Positions 8,288-18,372 of a stretch of 64,000 bases of DNA are shown piece after piece. The notes beneath the pieces were generated by a model that made no database searches, was not told the origin of the DNA, and saw only the letters and a list, made by a program, of their open reading frames with translations. A program made the position numbers and the translations under genes. Source of the stretch: Microbacterium abyssi (lineage in GTDB: Bacteria > Actinomycetota > Actinomycetes > Actinomycetales > Microbacteriaceae). The stretch is taken from positions 806,001-870,000 of the forward strand of contig NZ_CP063815.1 of assembly GCF_015277895.1 (NCBI RefSeq). Direction: 5' to 3'. The stretch's first letter is position 1, and every line of letters begins with the position of its first letter.

Positions 8288-10506
8288 CTCGCCGCCGAAA
8301 TGGACGTCCGCGCGGCGAACAGCGATCTCGGCACCAGAACCGCCGAGATTCGGTCGCGCCCGTCGACGCTGCGATGCAGGTCGGCGACGACCGTGCTGAG
8401 CGCCTTCGAAAGGTCGTCCGCATCCGTGCCGGACGGTGCGTAGCTCGCGCGCTCCACTGCGTCGACCAACTGCTGCACCGCGCTCGCATCCGCTCCGCGT
8501 TTGACGAGCGCCGCTCCGCGTGTGCGGGGTGTGTCGGCATCCGACGCCGGGAGCTGCAGATCGACGAGCGTCGCACGCACCTCCTGCCACGCCGCGCTCG
8601 CATCGCCGCCTCGCGCGCGCATTCTCCGTCGCATCCGCACCCCGGCGCGCACCAGCGCCGGGAGCATCAGGACGAGCACGATGCCGGCACCGACCAGCAC
8701 CACGGGCGTGGGATCCAGCCGCCGCAGCGAATCGGTGCCCGCACCGGTCGAACTGCCCGGGTCCTCGTCCAGCTCCGGTCCACGCGTCGGCGCGGCAGAC
8801 GGCGCTGCGGAGGGTTCAGGCGCATCGGGGCCGGTCGTGGAGCCGCCGCCGGTCGTGGTCGGCAGATAGTCGGTCGGGATTCCCAGCGATGCAGTCGGCT
8901 CGAACGGCACCCAGCCGATGCCCTCGAAGTGCACCTCCGGCCAGGCATGCAGCTGATCGCTGTCGACCGTGTAGATCGACTCGTCGCCGCGCCTCTCGTC
9001 CGTGAGCGAACCGGGCAGGTAGCCGACCACGACGCGCACCTGCATCTCGAGCGCCTGCGTCATGAGCGCGAAGGCGCCCGCGAAATGGATGCAGTACCCC
9101 GAACGCACTTGGAGGAACTCCTCGACCGCATCGACGCCCGTGCCGTCGAAAGCGCCGTCGACGGGAGCCTCCAGGGAGTACTCGAACTGTGAGCGGAACC
9201 AGTTCTGCATCGCGATGAGCCGGTCGTAGTCGGTCGACGCGTCCGCCGTGACCTCGCGGGCGGTCTCGGCGATGAAGGCCGGGACCTCGGCCCCGCCTTC
9301 CGAGGTCGCGGATGTCGCCTGGATCTGCTCCCGGGTCGGCTGGACGACCTCGGTCGTCACCGTGTAGTCCTCGTTCGCGGCATCCTGATTCAGCGAGGTG
9401 ACCGTGCGGTTCGACGGCATCGCCTGCCACCCCGACGAGACGCCGACGATCTTCGTCGCCGCATACGGAACCGGCAGCCATGAGCCGGAGATGCCCGTGA
9501 TGCGGATCGACGTGCGGCGCTCGACGGCCTCCACCTCGTCAGTCCAGTCAGCGTCACCGAACCCGTCGGCGACCGACTGCAGATCGCCCTCGTCGGGAAC
9601 CCACGTCGTGCCGTCGAACTCCGACAGGCTCGCCACGCGCAGGTACGGCGCGGTGGTGGCGTTGGTCGCGAGCGTCATCACGGTGAACGGTGTGGGGCGC
9701 CGCAGATCCTCGCCCAGGCTCAGCGACGGATCGAGCTGGGCACTGGTGCCCGCGCCCATCCACGTCGTCGATATCGGCAGCACGGGCGTGATCGCGAGCG
9801 CCGCCGCGATCGCCGCCGCGCCGACGCTGACCGACAACCCGGCGGATGCCCGCCGGGGCTGATGATCGCTGTGCCGGATGCTGTAGCGCAGCAGGAACAC
9901 AGCCAGCAGCGCGAGCATGACGAACCACGGGAGGTTCGCATCGCCCAGCGTGATGATCATCGGCAGCGAGCCGACCGCCGCGATGAGGACGATCGCCGGC
10001 AGGGCGAAACGCGCGGCGATGAGCTGATCGACCATGATCACGACGATGGCGAAGCCGATGCCGAGCATGGTGCGAAGCGCCGGGGTGTCCACGAGCGGCG
10101 CGGTCCCGAACTGCACCTGCTCCACGGCCTCGGCCGCGAGCCGCCCGACACCCGCGAACGTCGCACCTGTTGGGATGATGCCCATCAGCGCACCCTTCGG
10201 CAGCAGCATCAGCGTCAGCAGCGGAACCGCCACGACCAGCTGCGCAAGGGCGGACCATGGTCCGTCGGCGAAGCGTCCTCTGCGCAGCAGTCGTGCGAGC
10301 ATCCCCGTCGCGGCGACGACCACGATGATCGCGACGGTGATCAGCGTCCAGCTACCCGGTGCGACGACCGCCGTGTAGGGCCACATCACGACCACGCCGG
10401 CGCAGACGGAGAGCAGCGCGGCGGCCAGCGTCCGATCGCGCAGTCTCAACCGGGCGGCGTAGTCGACCGCAGTGCGCGCCTCTGCGCGCGGCTCATCGCG
10501 GAACAT
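8284..10506 (-). CDS. transglutaminase-like membrane protein (TgpA/DUF3488 type)
   Basis: The 740-aa protein has about six N-terminal membrane helices (residues about 25-230), then an extracytoplasmic transglutaminase-like cysteine protease domain, then a Pro/Ser/Ala linker, a further membrane helix (VVLVGAGIVLVLMLPALV) and a cytoplasmic tail. The catalytic cysteine is in RSGYCIHFAGAFALM and the histidine in LHAWPEVHFEGIGWVPFEPT. The ATG at 10506 has GGAGG 7 nt upstream and overlaps the DUF58 gene by 14 nt. The moxR-DUF58-TgpA triplet is widespread; its substrate is unknown, although peptidoglycan-associated proteins are often suggested. Confidence 0.88.
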   Translation of the reverse strand: MFRDEPRAEARTAVDYAARLRLRDRTLAAALLSVCAGVVVMWPYTAVVAPGSWTLITVAIIVVVAATGMLARLLRRGRFADGPWSALAQLVVAVPLLTLMLLPKGALMGIIPTGATFAGVGRLAAEAVEQVQFGTAPLVDTPALRTMLGIGFAIVVIMVDQLIAARFALPAIVLIAAVGSLPMIITLGDANLPWFVMLALLAVFLLRYSIRHSDHQPRRASAGLSVSVGAAAIAAALAITPVLPISTTWMGAGTSAQLDPSLSLGEDLRRPTPFTVMTLATNATTAPYLRVASLSEFDGTTWVPDEGDLQSVADGFGDADWTDEVEAVERRTSIRITGISGSWLPVPYAATKIVGVSSGWQAMPSNRTVTSLNQDAANEDYTVTTEVVQPTREQIQATSATSEGGAEVPAFIAETAREVTADASTDYDRLIAMQNWFRSQFEYSLEAPVDGAFDGTGVDAVEEFLQVRSGYCIHFAGAFALMTQALEMQVRVVVGYLPGSLTDERRGDESIYTVDSDQLHAWPEVHFEGIGWVPFEPTASLGIPTDYLPTTTGGGSTTGPDAPEPSAAPSAAPTRGPELDEDPGSSTGAGTDSLRRLDPTPVVLVGAGIVLVLMLPALVRAGVRMRRRMRARGGDASAAWQEVRATLVDLQLPASDADTPRTRGAALVKRGADASAVQQLVDAVERASYAPSGTDADDLSKALSTVVADLHRSVDGRDRISAVLVPRSLFAARTSISAAR

Positions 10507-11692
10507 GGCCGCCTCCGGGTGCCACGTGCCCAGACAGGGCATCCTCCCACGCCGCTGAGACGTCCTCATCGAGCTCGCCCGTCGACCACCCCAGTGCAGC
10601 CGCGGCCGTGAAAGCACCGGGCAGGGGATCGGTCGCCAGCAGGATGGGGGCACCGGCACCGCCGTGCCGCATCAAGGCGGCATCTTCTTCATCGATCCGG
10701 CCGGTGATCATCACCAGCGGCCCCGGCGGGGTCCCGTCGAGCAGGGTGACAATCTCGCGTCCTTCGCCTTGCGGATGCACCATCGCGAGCACCACGAGCA
10801 GCGAATCCCGATCGTCCTCCTGCCCGCGCAGTGCCCCGAGCACGCTGCCTGCCGAGTCGCGCACGTCGACGCTGTAGCCCTCCTGAACGAGGTGCAGCGC
10901 GACCGATGCGCACGCAGCGACGGCCGCCTCGAAACCCGGATCGACGTCGGCACCGTACGGGTCCCATCGGCGTGCTGCGCGGTCGAGGATCACGATGGCG
11001 TCCGGGCTCGCCTCCTCCTCCTCCTGCCGCACCATGAGGTCGCCGCGATGCGCGGTCGCGCGCCAGTGGATCCGCCGCATCGAATCGCCGGACACGTACA
11101 GTCGCGGCGACAGGTTGTCGCTGCCCTGTCCGAGCCTCGATGACGCCGTGTGCGCGGTGCCGCCGGCGGCACCGGTGTCGCCGCTCATCGGGGCCAGCGG
11201 CACGACCTCGGGCACCACGGTCACGGTACGGGCGTCGCCGAATTCCTGGGCGCGCTGCGCGAAGCCGAACGGATCGATCGTCCGCAGCGAGAGCGGACCG
11301 ACCGGCCAGACTCCGCGCCGCACCCCGGTGATGCTGTACCGGATGTGCGTGCCGTTGTCGGTCGGGAAGTCGCCGGATGCGTCGCCGGCGACGGCGTCCG
11401 GAAGCAGATCCTCCCAAGTGCCGAAGGGCACGCGCAGCGCGCGCAGGTCGAACCGCACCGCCACCTGCGACTCCTCGCCGACGGTGAGCAGATCCGTCGA
11501 GATGCGCCGGGTGACGCCGCCGCTGCGGCGCGGCACGCGCACGACCAGCACGGCGATGATCACGAGCGCGAACAGCAGCACGGCGACGTACAGCAGGATG
11601 GGAGCGGCCAGCATGTTCGCCGCGATCACCAACGCGAGCCCCACGAGCAGCGCGACGACGCCGCGGAAGGTCAGAGGTCGTCGAGAGCTCAT
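10493..11692 (-). CDS. DUF58 domain protein
   Basis: The 399-aa protein begins with two membrane helices (residues about 10-48), followed by a beta-rich segment and a C-terminal von Willebrand-A-like DUF58 region. The signature LYVSGDSMRRIHWRATAHRGDLMVRQ is the family hallmark, and the following AIVILDRA resembles the first strand of a vWA domain. DUF58 proteins are thought to act as adaptors for MoxR ATPases. It starts 4 nt after the moxR stop codon and its end overlaps the transglutaminase gene. Confidence 0.88.
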   Translation of the reverse strand: MSSRRPLTFRGVVALLVGLALVIAANMLAAPILLYVAVLLFALVIIAVLVVRVPRRSGGVTRRISTDLLTVGEESQVAVRFDLRALRVPFGTWEDLLPDAVAGDASGDFPTDNGTHIRYSITGVRRGVWPVGPLSLRTIDPFGFAQRAQEFGDARTVTVVPEVVPLAPMSGDTGAAGGTAHTASSRLGQGSDNLSPRLYVSGDSMRRIHWRATAHRGDLMVRQEEEEASPDAIVILDRAARRWDPYGADVDPGFEAAVAACASVALHLVQEGYSVDVRDSAGSVLGALRGQEDDRDSLLVVLAMVHPQGEGREIVTLLDGTPPGPLVMITGRIDEEDAALMRHGGAGAPILLATDPLPGAFTAAAALGWSTGELDEDVSAAWEDALSGHVAPGGGHVPR

Positions 11693-11696
11693 GGCG

Positions 11697-12674
<978 letters not shown>

Positions 12675-12775
12675 GCGTTCCCTCTCGCCCCAGCGCGCTT
12701 CTGTGCGCGTGAATCGATCGTAACCCGCGGGGGCGACCTGCGCGCCAGCGGTTCGTCCCTGCGCCGAAGGACGGC

Positions 12776-12781
12776 TAGACT
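12776..12781 (+). promoter_or_regulatory. -10 box of the SRP RNA gene
   Basis: TAGACT sits about 6-7 nt before the inferred 5' end of the SRP RNA. A weak TTCGTC at 12752 could be the -35 box with 18-nt spacing. Confidence 0.5.
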
Positions 12782-12784
12782 GTC

Positions 12785-12876
12785 TGAGGCTCTCCGCGTG
12801 GCAGCATCCAGGCCAATCCCCCAGGACGGAAACGTAGCAAGGGTAACCGGGCTCTGCTGGGTGCGCGGAGGGTCCT
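12785..12876 (+). ncRNA. ffs: signal recognition particle RNA, small bacterial type (4.5S)
   Basis: The apical domain is clear: CCAGGACGGAAACGTAGCAA contains the GGAA tetraloop-like cap and the asymmetric AGCA loop bound by Ffh. It is flanked by the pairing strands CTCCGCG (12792-12798) and CGCGGAG (12864-12870). A pyrimidine-rich CCTTTCTTTT follows as the terminator tail. The RNA pairs with Ffh to target nascent membrane proteins. End points are approximate by a few nt. Confidence 0.9.
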
Positions 12877-12943
12877 TTCTTTTCCCCGGCGCCTCTTCGG
12901 ATCCCGGATCCTCCGCCACAGGTTCACCTGCGAGGATCGTGGT

Positions 12944-13552
12944 GTGAGCACCTCCGTCGCCTCCCAGCGCTCCAGCGCAGTGTCCCGCTTCGCGTCCCCG
13001 ATCGCGCTCGTGGCTCTCATGTGGGTCATCCAGTTCGCCGATGCGATCCTCCCCGGGTCGTTCACCGGCTTCGGGCTGCGGTCCTGGGACCTCGGGAGCC
13101 TGCCGGGCGTCGTGCTCGGCCCGCTGCTGCACGCCAGCTGGGCGCACCTGATCGGGAACACCCTGCCGCTGCTCGTGCTGGGCTGCCTCGTCGCCGTCGA
13201 GGGCGCCGCGAGGTTCTGGCTCGTCACCGCCGTGGTCACGGTCGTGGGCGGTGCAGGAACCTGGCTGGTCAACGCCCCCGGCACGCTCACGGTCGGAGCC
13301 TCCGTGCTCGTCTTCGGCTACTTCGCCTACGTCGTCGTGCGCGTGTTCTCGCCACGGCCCATCGCGCACAGGCTGGTCTATGCGCTCATCGCACTGATCG
13401 TCATCGTGCTGTACGGCGGGTCGATGCTGGCCGGCATCATCGGCGTGAGCGCCGGAGTCTCCTGGCAGGCCCATCTGTTCGGCGGGGTCGGCGGCGGCAT
13501 CTCCGCTCTGGTGGGCGGCCGGCGGCCGGGCGGCGGTCGGCGGGGCGCATGA
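12944..13552 (+). CDS. rhomboid-family intramembrane serine protease
   Basis: The 202-aa protein has about six membrane helices. Rhomboid marks are HASWAHLIGNTLPLLVLG (helix 2 His/Asn region), the active serine in GASVLVFGYFAYV, and the partner histidine in WQAHLFGGVGGGISAL. Substrates are single-pass membrane proteins that cannot be predicted here. The GTG start has no strong Shine-Dalgarno, so an alternative start slightly downstream is possible. Its stop overlaps the next gene's ATG (ATGA). Confidence 0.88.
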   Translation: MSTSVASQRSSAVSRFASPIALVALMWVIQFADAILPGSFTGFGLRSWDLGSLPGVVLGPLLHASWAHLIGNTLPLLVLGCLVAVEGAARFWLVTAVVTVVGGAGTWLVNAPGTLTVGASVLVFGYFAYVVVRVFSPRPIAHRLVYALIALIVIVLYGGSMLAGIIGVSAGVSWQAHLFGGVGGGISALVGGRRPGGGRRGA

Positions 13553-14151
13553 GCGCCCGGTCGAAGTCGCGCAGGCGCGCGCGGCGGCGCGGCTGGCTTC
13601 CCGGCATCCTGATCGGCGTCGTCACGCTGGTGGCCCTGCTGGCCGTGCTCGTGCCGATCGCATCCTCCCGTGATCCGCTCGCGCTGTGCGTCTCCGAGCC
13701 CACGACGTTCCCGGAATCAGGGATCGATGGCTGGCAGGGCGAACAGCTGGAGAACGCCGCCGTCATCGTCCGCGCGGCGAAGGCGCAGGGATTCGCGCGC
13801 GAGGGGCAGATCATCGGGGTGATGGCGGCGATGGGGGAGAGCTCCCTGCGCAACATCGACTACGGCGACTGGGAGACCTCGGGCATCACCAATCCCGACG
13901 GCAGCAGGACCAGCAGCATCGGCCTGTTCCAGCAGCAGGACTGGTGGGGCAGCGCCGAGGAGCGCATGGACCCCGCCGCATCCGCAGGGCTGTTCTACGC
14001 CCGCCTGGCGCGGCTGAGCGGGTGGCAGGATCTCGAGCCGACGATCGCGATCCATCGCGTGCAGATCAACGCCGACCCCGAGCACTACGCCCGCTTCGAA
14101 GAGGATGCGGTCTCGGTGGTCGATGCCCTGTCGGGACCCTGCCCGTCCTAG
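13549..14151 (+). CDS. membrane-anchored lysozyme/transglycosylase-like protein
   Basis: This 200-aa protein has a very basic N-terminus and one membrane helix at about residues 17-38 (ILIGVVTLVALLAVLVPIA), followed by an extracytoplasmic domain. GVMAAMGESSLRNIDYGD with a candidate catalytic glutamate and SSIGLFQQQDWWG resemble the lysozyme-like domains of actinobacterial NlpC/P60- and conjugation-associated hydrolases. It therefore probably cuts or binds peptidoglycan. The ATG overlaps the rhomboid stop codon. The assignment is by motif resemblance and is moderate. Confidence 0.72.
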   Translation: MSARSKSRRRARRRGWLPGILIGVVTLVALLAVLVPIASSRDPLALCVSEPTTFPESGIDGWQGEQLENAAVIVRAAKAQGFAREGQIIGVMAAMGESSLRNIDYGDWETSGITNPDGSRTSSIGLFQQQDWWGSAEERMDPAASAGLFYARLARLSGWQDLEPTIAIHRVQINADPEHYARFEEDAVSVVDALSGPCPS

Positions 14152-14167
14152 GTGTGGGGAGAGCACC

Positions 14168-14173
14168 TAAGCT
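14168..14173 (+). promoter_or_regulatory. -10 hexamer of pta, leaderless arrangement
   Basis: TAAGCT, then 6 nt, then the GTG start at 14180. Confidence 0.55.
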
Positions 14174-14179
14174 GGCACC

Positions 14180-16294
14180 GTGGCGCGGAGCATCTACATC
14201 ACCTCGGCAGAAGGCCATTCGGGAAAGTCCACGATCGCACTGGGCGTCCTCGATGCCCTGATGCGCGCCACGCCGCGGGTCGGGGTCTTCCGGCCCATCG
14301 CGAGATCATCCGCCGAGCGCGACTACGTGCTCGAGCTGCTGCTCGCCCATGACGGCGTGCACCTCGACTACGACGACTGCATCGGCGTCACCTACGACGA
14401 GGTGCGCGACGACCCCGATCGTGCCCTCGCCACGATCGTCTCGCGCTTCAAGTCGGTCGAAGCGCAGTGCGACTCCGTGGTCATCATCGGCAGCGACTAC
14501 ACGGATGTCGCGAGCCCCGCCGAACTCGGCTACAACGCGCGCATCGCCGCGAACCTCGGCGCCCCGGTGCTGCTCGTGATCGGCGGACGCGATCAGCAGG
14601 ACCGCGCTGAGCAGCTCGGTACCTCGACTGCCCGCACTGCGGCCGCTGTAGGCCAGAGCGCCGCGCTCGCGATCGCAGAACTGCAGGCCGAGCGTGCAGA
14701 GCTCTTCGCGGTGATCGTCAACCGCGCCGACCCGGATTCCCTGTCTGCGACCGTGGATGCCGTGCGCGCAGTGAAGGAGCAGACGACTCCGATCTGGGCG
14801 ATCCCCGAAGATCGCACGCTCGTCGCGCCGTCGATCCGCGGCATCCTCTCGGCGGTCGACGGCCACCTCATCAAGGGTGACCCGGATCTGCTCACCCGCG
14901 AGGTGCTCAGCGTCGTCGTCGCCGGCATGTCGATGGTCAACGTCCTCCCTCGACTCACCGAGGACGCTGTCGTCGTCGTGCCGGCCGACCGTACCGAGGT
15001 GCTGCTCGCGCTGCTGCTGGCCGACGCCTCCGGCACCTTCCCCTCGATCGCCGGCATCATCCTGAACGGCCCCTTCCCGCTGCCGGACACCATCGAACGG
15101 CTTCTCGACGGTCTCGCCTCACGGGTCCCGATCATCACCACAGACCACGGCACCTACGACACGGCGGTGCGGGTGATGGGTGCGCGCGGACGCCTCGCGG
15201 CCGACTCGCGGCACCGCTATGACAAGGCGCTCGGCCTGTTCCAGACGCACGTCGACATCGCTGAGTTGACCACGCAGCTGGGGCTGGCGGAGTCCACGGT
15301 CGTCACACCGCTCATGTTCGAGTACGGGCTGCTCGAGCGCGCCCGTGCCGACCGCAGGCGGATCGTGCTGCCCGAGGGGGAGGATGACCGGATCCTGCGG
15401 GCTGCCGCGACGCTCATCGCGCGCGACGTCGCCGACCTCACGATCCTCGGCGATCAGGCTGAGATCCACGCCCGAGCCACCTCGCTCGGCGTCGACATCT
15501 CGGCCGCGCAGATCATCAGTCCAACCGACCCCGAATACGTCGAGCGCTTCGCCGAGGAGTACGCCCGGGTGCGTGCGCACAAGGGCGTCACCGTCCAGCA
15601 GGCCGCCGACACGGTCACGGACGTGTCGTACTTCGGCACGATGATGGTGCACCTGGGGCTTGCGGACGGCATGGTCTCCGGTGCCACCCACACCACGGCG
15701 CACACGATCCGGCCGTCGTTCGAGATCATCAAGACCCGGCCCGGCGTCGACGTCGTCTCCAGCGTGTTCCTGATGGCGCTCGCCGACCGGGTGCTGGTGT
15801 ACGGCGACTGCGCCGTCATCCCGGATCCCACCAGCGCGCAGCTCGCCGACATCGCCATCTCGTCCGCGGAGACGGCGCAGCAGTTCGGCATCGACCCGCG
15901 CGTGGCGATGCTGTCGTACTCCACGGGGGAATCCGGCTCCGGCGCCGACGTCGACAAGGTCCGCGAGGCCACGGCGCTGGTGCGCGAGAGGTCACCGGAG
16001 CTGCCGGTCGAGGGGCCGATCCAGTACGACGCCGCGGCCGATGCCGCGGTCGCGAAGGCGAAGCTTCCGGACTCAGCGGTCGCCGGCCGCGCGACGGTGT
16101 TCATCTTCCCCGACCTGAACACCGGCAACAACACCTACAAGGCCGTGCAGCGGTCGGCCGGAGCCGTCGCCATCGGGCCGGTGCTGCAGGGGCTCAACAA
16201 GCCGATCAACGACCTGTCGCGCGGCGCTCTGGTCGACGACATCGTCAACACCGTCGCGATCACCGCGATCCAGGCCCAGGGAGGTGTGGCGTGA
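14180..16294 (+). CDS. pta: phosphate acetyltransferase
   Basis: The 704-aa protein is a long-form Pta, interconverting acetyl-CoA and acetyl phosphate. The N-terminus is a BioD-like P-loop domain (SAEGHSGKSTIALG), followed by a DRTGG regulatory region, and from about residue 390 the catalytic PTA domain (RIVLPEGEDDRILRAA; GMVSGATHTTAHTIRPSF; SYSTGESGSGADVDKV; FPDLNTGNNTYKAVQRS). The gene ends 4 nt inside ackA, so the two are translationally coupled. It handles overflow acetate production and acetate uptake. Confidence 0.95.
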   Translation: MARSIYITSAEGHSGKSTIALGVLDALMRATPRVGVFRPIARSSAERDYVLELLLAHDGVHLDYDDCIGVTYDEVRDDPDRALATIVSRFKSVEAQCDSVVIIGSDYTDVASPAELGYNARIAANLGAPVLLVIGGRDQQDRAEQLGTSTARTAAAVGQSAALAIAELQAERAELFAVIVNRADPDSLSATVDAVRAVKEQTTPIWAIPEDRTLVAPSIRGILSAVDGHLIKGDPDLLTREVLSVVVAGMSMVNVLPRLTEDAVVVVPADRTEVLLALLLADASGTFPSIAGIILNGPFPLPDTIERLLDGLASRVPIITTDHGTYDTAVRVMGARGRLAADSRHRYDKALGLFQTHVDIAELTTQLGLAESTVVTPLMFEYGLLERARADRRRIVLPEGEDDRILRAAATLIARDVADLTILGDQAEIHARATSLGVDISAAQIISPTDPEYVERFAEEYARVRAHKGVTVQQAADTVTDVSYFGTMMVHLGLADGMVSGATHTTAHTIRPSFEIIKTRPGVDVVSSVFLMALADRVLVYGDCAVIPDPTSAQLADIAISSAETAQQFGIDPRVAMLSYSTGESGSGADVDKVREATALVRERSPELPVEGPIQYDAAADAAVAKAKLPDSAVAGRATVFIFPDLNTGNNTYKAVQRSAGAVAIGPVLQGLNKPINDLSRGALVDDIVNTVAITAIQAQGGVA

Positions 16295-17514
16295 GCGTCG
16301 TCCTCGTCATCAACAGCGGCTCGTCGTCGCTGAAGTACAGCCTCATGGACATGGATCGCGAGGTGCCGCTCGGAGAGGGGCTCATCGAGCGGATCGGCCA
16401 GGAGACGAGCGACATCTCGCACACAGTCCGTCGTACGGCATCCGCGGGCGAGCCGGCGCCGACCGTACTCGACACGACCGAGCGCGGCCAGCAGTCGATC
16501 GCGGATCACGATGAGGCAATGAAGGTGATGCTCGAGCAGTTCGCGGAGCACGGGCCGCAGCTGACGGAGCATCCGCCCGTCGCGGTGGGGCACCGCGTCG
16601 TGCACGGCGGTGCCCGCTTCTTCGCGCCGACCCTGATCGACGACCTCATCGAGATCAACATCGAAGACCTCTCGGTGCTCGCCCCGCTGCACAACCCGGG
16701 CGCGGTCGCCGGCATCCGCGCGGGCAGACGATCGTTCGCCGATGTGCCGCACGTCGCGATCTTCGACACCGCCTTCCACCAGACGCTGCCGCCGTCCTCC
16801 TACACCTACGCGATCGAGCGCAAGGTCGCCGAGCGGCACCGCATCCGTCGCTACGGTTTTCACGGCACCAGCCACAAGTACGTCTCCGAGCAGGCCGCGG
16901 CGTTCCTCGGCAGGCCGCTGGGTGAGCTGAAGCAGCTCGTCTTCCACCTCGGCAACGGCGCCTCGGTCACGGCGATCGACGGCGGCCGCTCGGTCGAGAC
17001 GTCGATGGGCATGACTCCGCTGGAGGGTCTCGTGATGGGCACGCGCTCCGGCGACATCGACCCGGCCGTCGTCCTGCATCTCGGCAGGGTGGCGCAGCTC
17101 GACAATCGCGAGATCGACACGCTTCTGAACAAGCAGAGCGGGATGCTGGGCCTCGCCGGCCGCATCGACATGCGAGACATCCTCGCCGGTGTCGAGGCAG
17201 GCGAGGAAGCCGCGACGCTCGCATTCGACGTGTACATCCACCGCCTGCGCGCCTACGCCGGTGCCTACATCGCCCAGCTCGGCGGGGTCGACGTCATCTC
17301 CTTCACCGCAGGAGTCGGTGAGAACGCGGCCCGCGTGCGTGCCGAGGCGATGGCCACGCTCGGCTTCCTCGGCCTCGAGATCGACCCTGCCCGCAATGAG
17401 CGGCGCGCCCCCGGCGTCCGGCGGATCTCGACGGACTCGTCCCGCATCGACGTGCTGGTCGTACCCACCGACGAGGAGCTCGAGATCGCGAGGCAGGCCC
17501 TGAGCGTCGCCTGA
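16291..17514 (+). CDS. ackA: acetate kinase
   Basis: The 407-aa protein is a typical acetate kinase of the ASKHA superfamily. Visible motifs are VLVINSGSSSLKYSLMD at the N-terminus, VGHRVVHGGARF, FDTAFHQTLP, RRYGFHGTSHKYVSEQ, HLGNGASVTAIDGG and FTAGVGENAARVR. It transfers phosphate between acetyl phosphate and ADP. The GTG start overlaps the pta stop (GTGA). The pair forms the Pta-AckA acetate pathway; the window also encodes the alternative route, acetyl-CoA synthetase, at 40274. Confidence 0.96.
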   Translation: MSVVLVINSGSSSLKYSLMDMDREVPLGEGLIERIGQETSDISHTVRRTASAGEPAPTVLDTTERGQQSIADHDEAMKVMLEQFAEHGPQLTEHPPVAVGHRVVHGGARFFAPTLIDDLIEINIEDLSVLAPLHNPGAVAGIRAGRRSFADVPHVAIFDTAFHQTLPPSSYTYAIERKVAERHRIRRYGFHGTSHKYVSEQAAAFLGRPLGELKQLVFHLGNGASVTAIDGGRSVETSMGMTPLEGLVMGTRSGDIDPAVVLHLGRVAQLDNREIDTLLNKQSGMLGLAGRIDMRDILAGVEAGEEAATLAFDVYIHRLRAYAGAYIAQLGGVDVISFTAGVGENAARVRAEAMATLGFLGLEIDPARNERRAPGVRRISTDSSRIDVLVVPTDEELEIARQALSVA

Positions 17515-17610
17515 GCGGGGTTCCTGTGATCGGCGTGCGCCACTACGCTGGCACCGTGGCACGGAGGTGCCGGCCCCATTCCTGTTTCTCTCTCTCTATT
17601 GGAGTGCTGA

Positions 17611-18372
17611 GTGCCTGACAGCTTGCCTGATCTTCGCCGCGCCGAGGGCGTCCTGTTCGATCTCGACGGCGTGCTGACGCCGACCGCAGAGGTGCACATG
17701 CGCGCCTGGCAGGCGGTCTTCGACGGCGTCTTCGCGCAATGGGGGATCACACCGCCGTACACGGATGCCGACTACTACGCCTACGTCGACGGCAAGAAGC
17801 GGTACGACGGCGTCGCGAGCCTGCTGCGCAGCCGGAACGTCGAGATCCCGTGGGGCCAGGTCGACGATCTTCCCGAGAAGCAGACGATCTGCGGCATCGG
17901 CAATCGGAAGAACGCCGCGTTCGCGACGGCTCTCCGGCGTGAGGGCATCGCACCGTTCCCGGGATCTCTCGCTCTCATCCAGCAGTTGCGTGACGAAGGC
18001 ATCCCGCAGGGCGTCGTCTCGAGCTCCAAGAATGCCGAAGAGGTGCTGGAGACCGCCGGCATCCGCGATTTCTTCACGGTCGTCGTCGACGGCCGTGTCG
18101 CAGAACGCGACGGCCTCGCATCGAAGCCTGCACCTGACATGTTCCGCGCCGGCGCCGTCGCGCTGGGCGTGAATCCCGGCGAGAGCGTCGCGATCGAGGA
18201 TGCTCTCTCTGGGGTCGCGTCGGCCGTGGCGGCCGGCTTCTCCATCGTCGTCGGCGTCGACCGCGGCGCCGGCGCCGGCGCGCTGCGCGAGGTCGGCGCC
18301 ACGTGTATCGTCGATGACCTTGCCCGACTGCTGCTCGAACCGTCGCCCGACGACACCCTGGAGACTGAATGA
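17611..18372 (+). CDS. HAD hydrolase of the beta-phosphoglucomutase type
   Basis: This 253-aa protein has HAD motif I LFDLDGVLTPTAEVH, with the double aspartate at about residues 17 and 19. Motif II is GVVSSSKNAEEVL, motif III is KPAPDMFRAGAVALG, and motif IV is AIEDALSGVASAVAAGF. The cap-domain insert after motif I fits beta-phosphoglucomutases. The gene overlaps the following GH65 phosphorylase by ATGA. The pair implies phosphorolysis of a glucose disaccharide to beta-glucose 1-phosphate, which the mutase converts to glucose 6-phosphate. A plain sugar phosphatase is the alternative. Confidence 0.85.
   Translation: MPDSLPDLRRAEGVLFDLDGVLTPTAEVHMRAWQAVFDGVFAQWGITPPYTDADYYAYVDGKKRYDGVASLLRSRNVEIPWGQVDDLPEKQTICGIGNRKNAAFATALRREGIAPFPGSLALIQQLRDEGIPQGVVSSSKNAEEVLETAGIRDFFTVVVDGRVAERDGLASKPAPDMFRAGAVALGVNPGESVAIEDALSGVASAVAAGFSIVVGVDRGAGAGALREVGATCIVDDLARLLLEPSPDDTLETE

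Noticed and set aside
8288..8590. N-terminal extension of the DUF1990 protein.
   Set aside because: It would lie wholly inside the transglutaminase gene, has no family similarity, and a coupled GTGA start is available at 8287.
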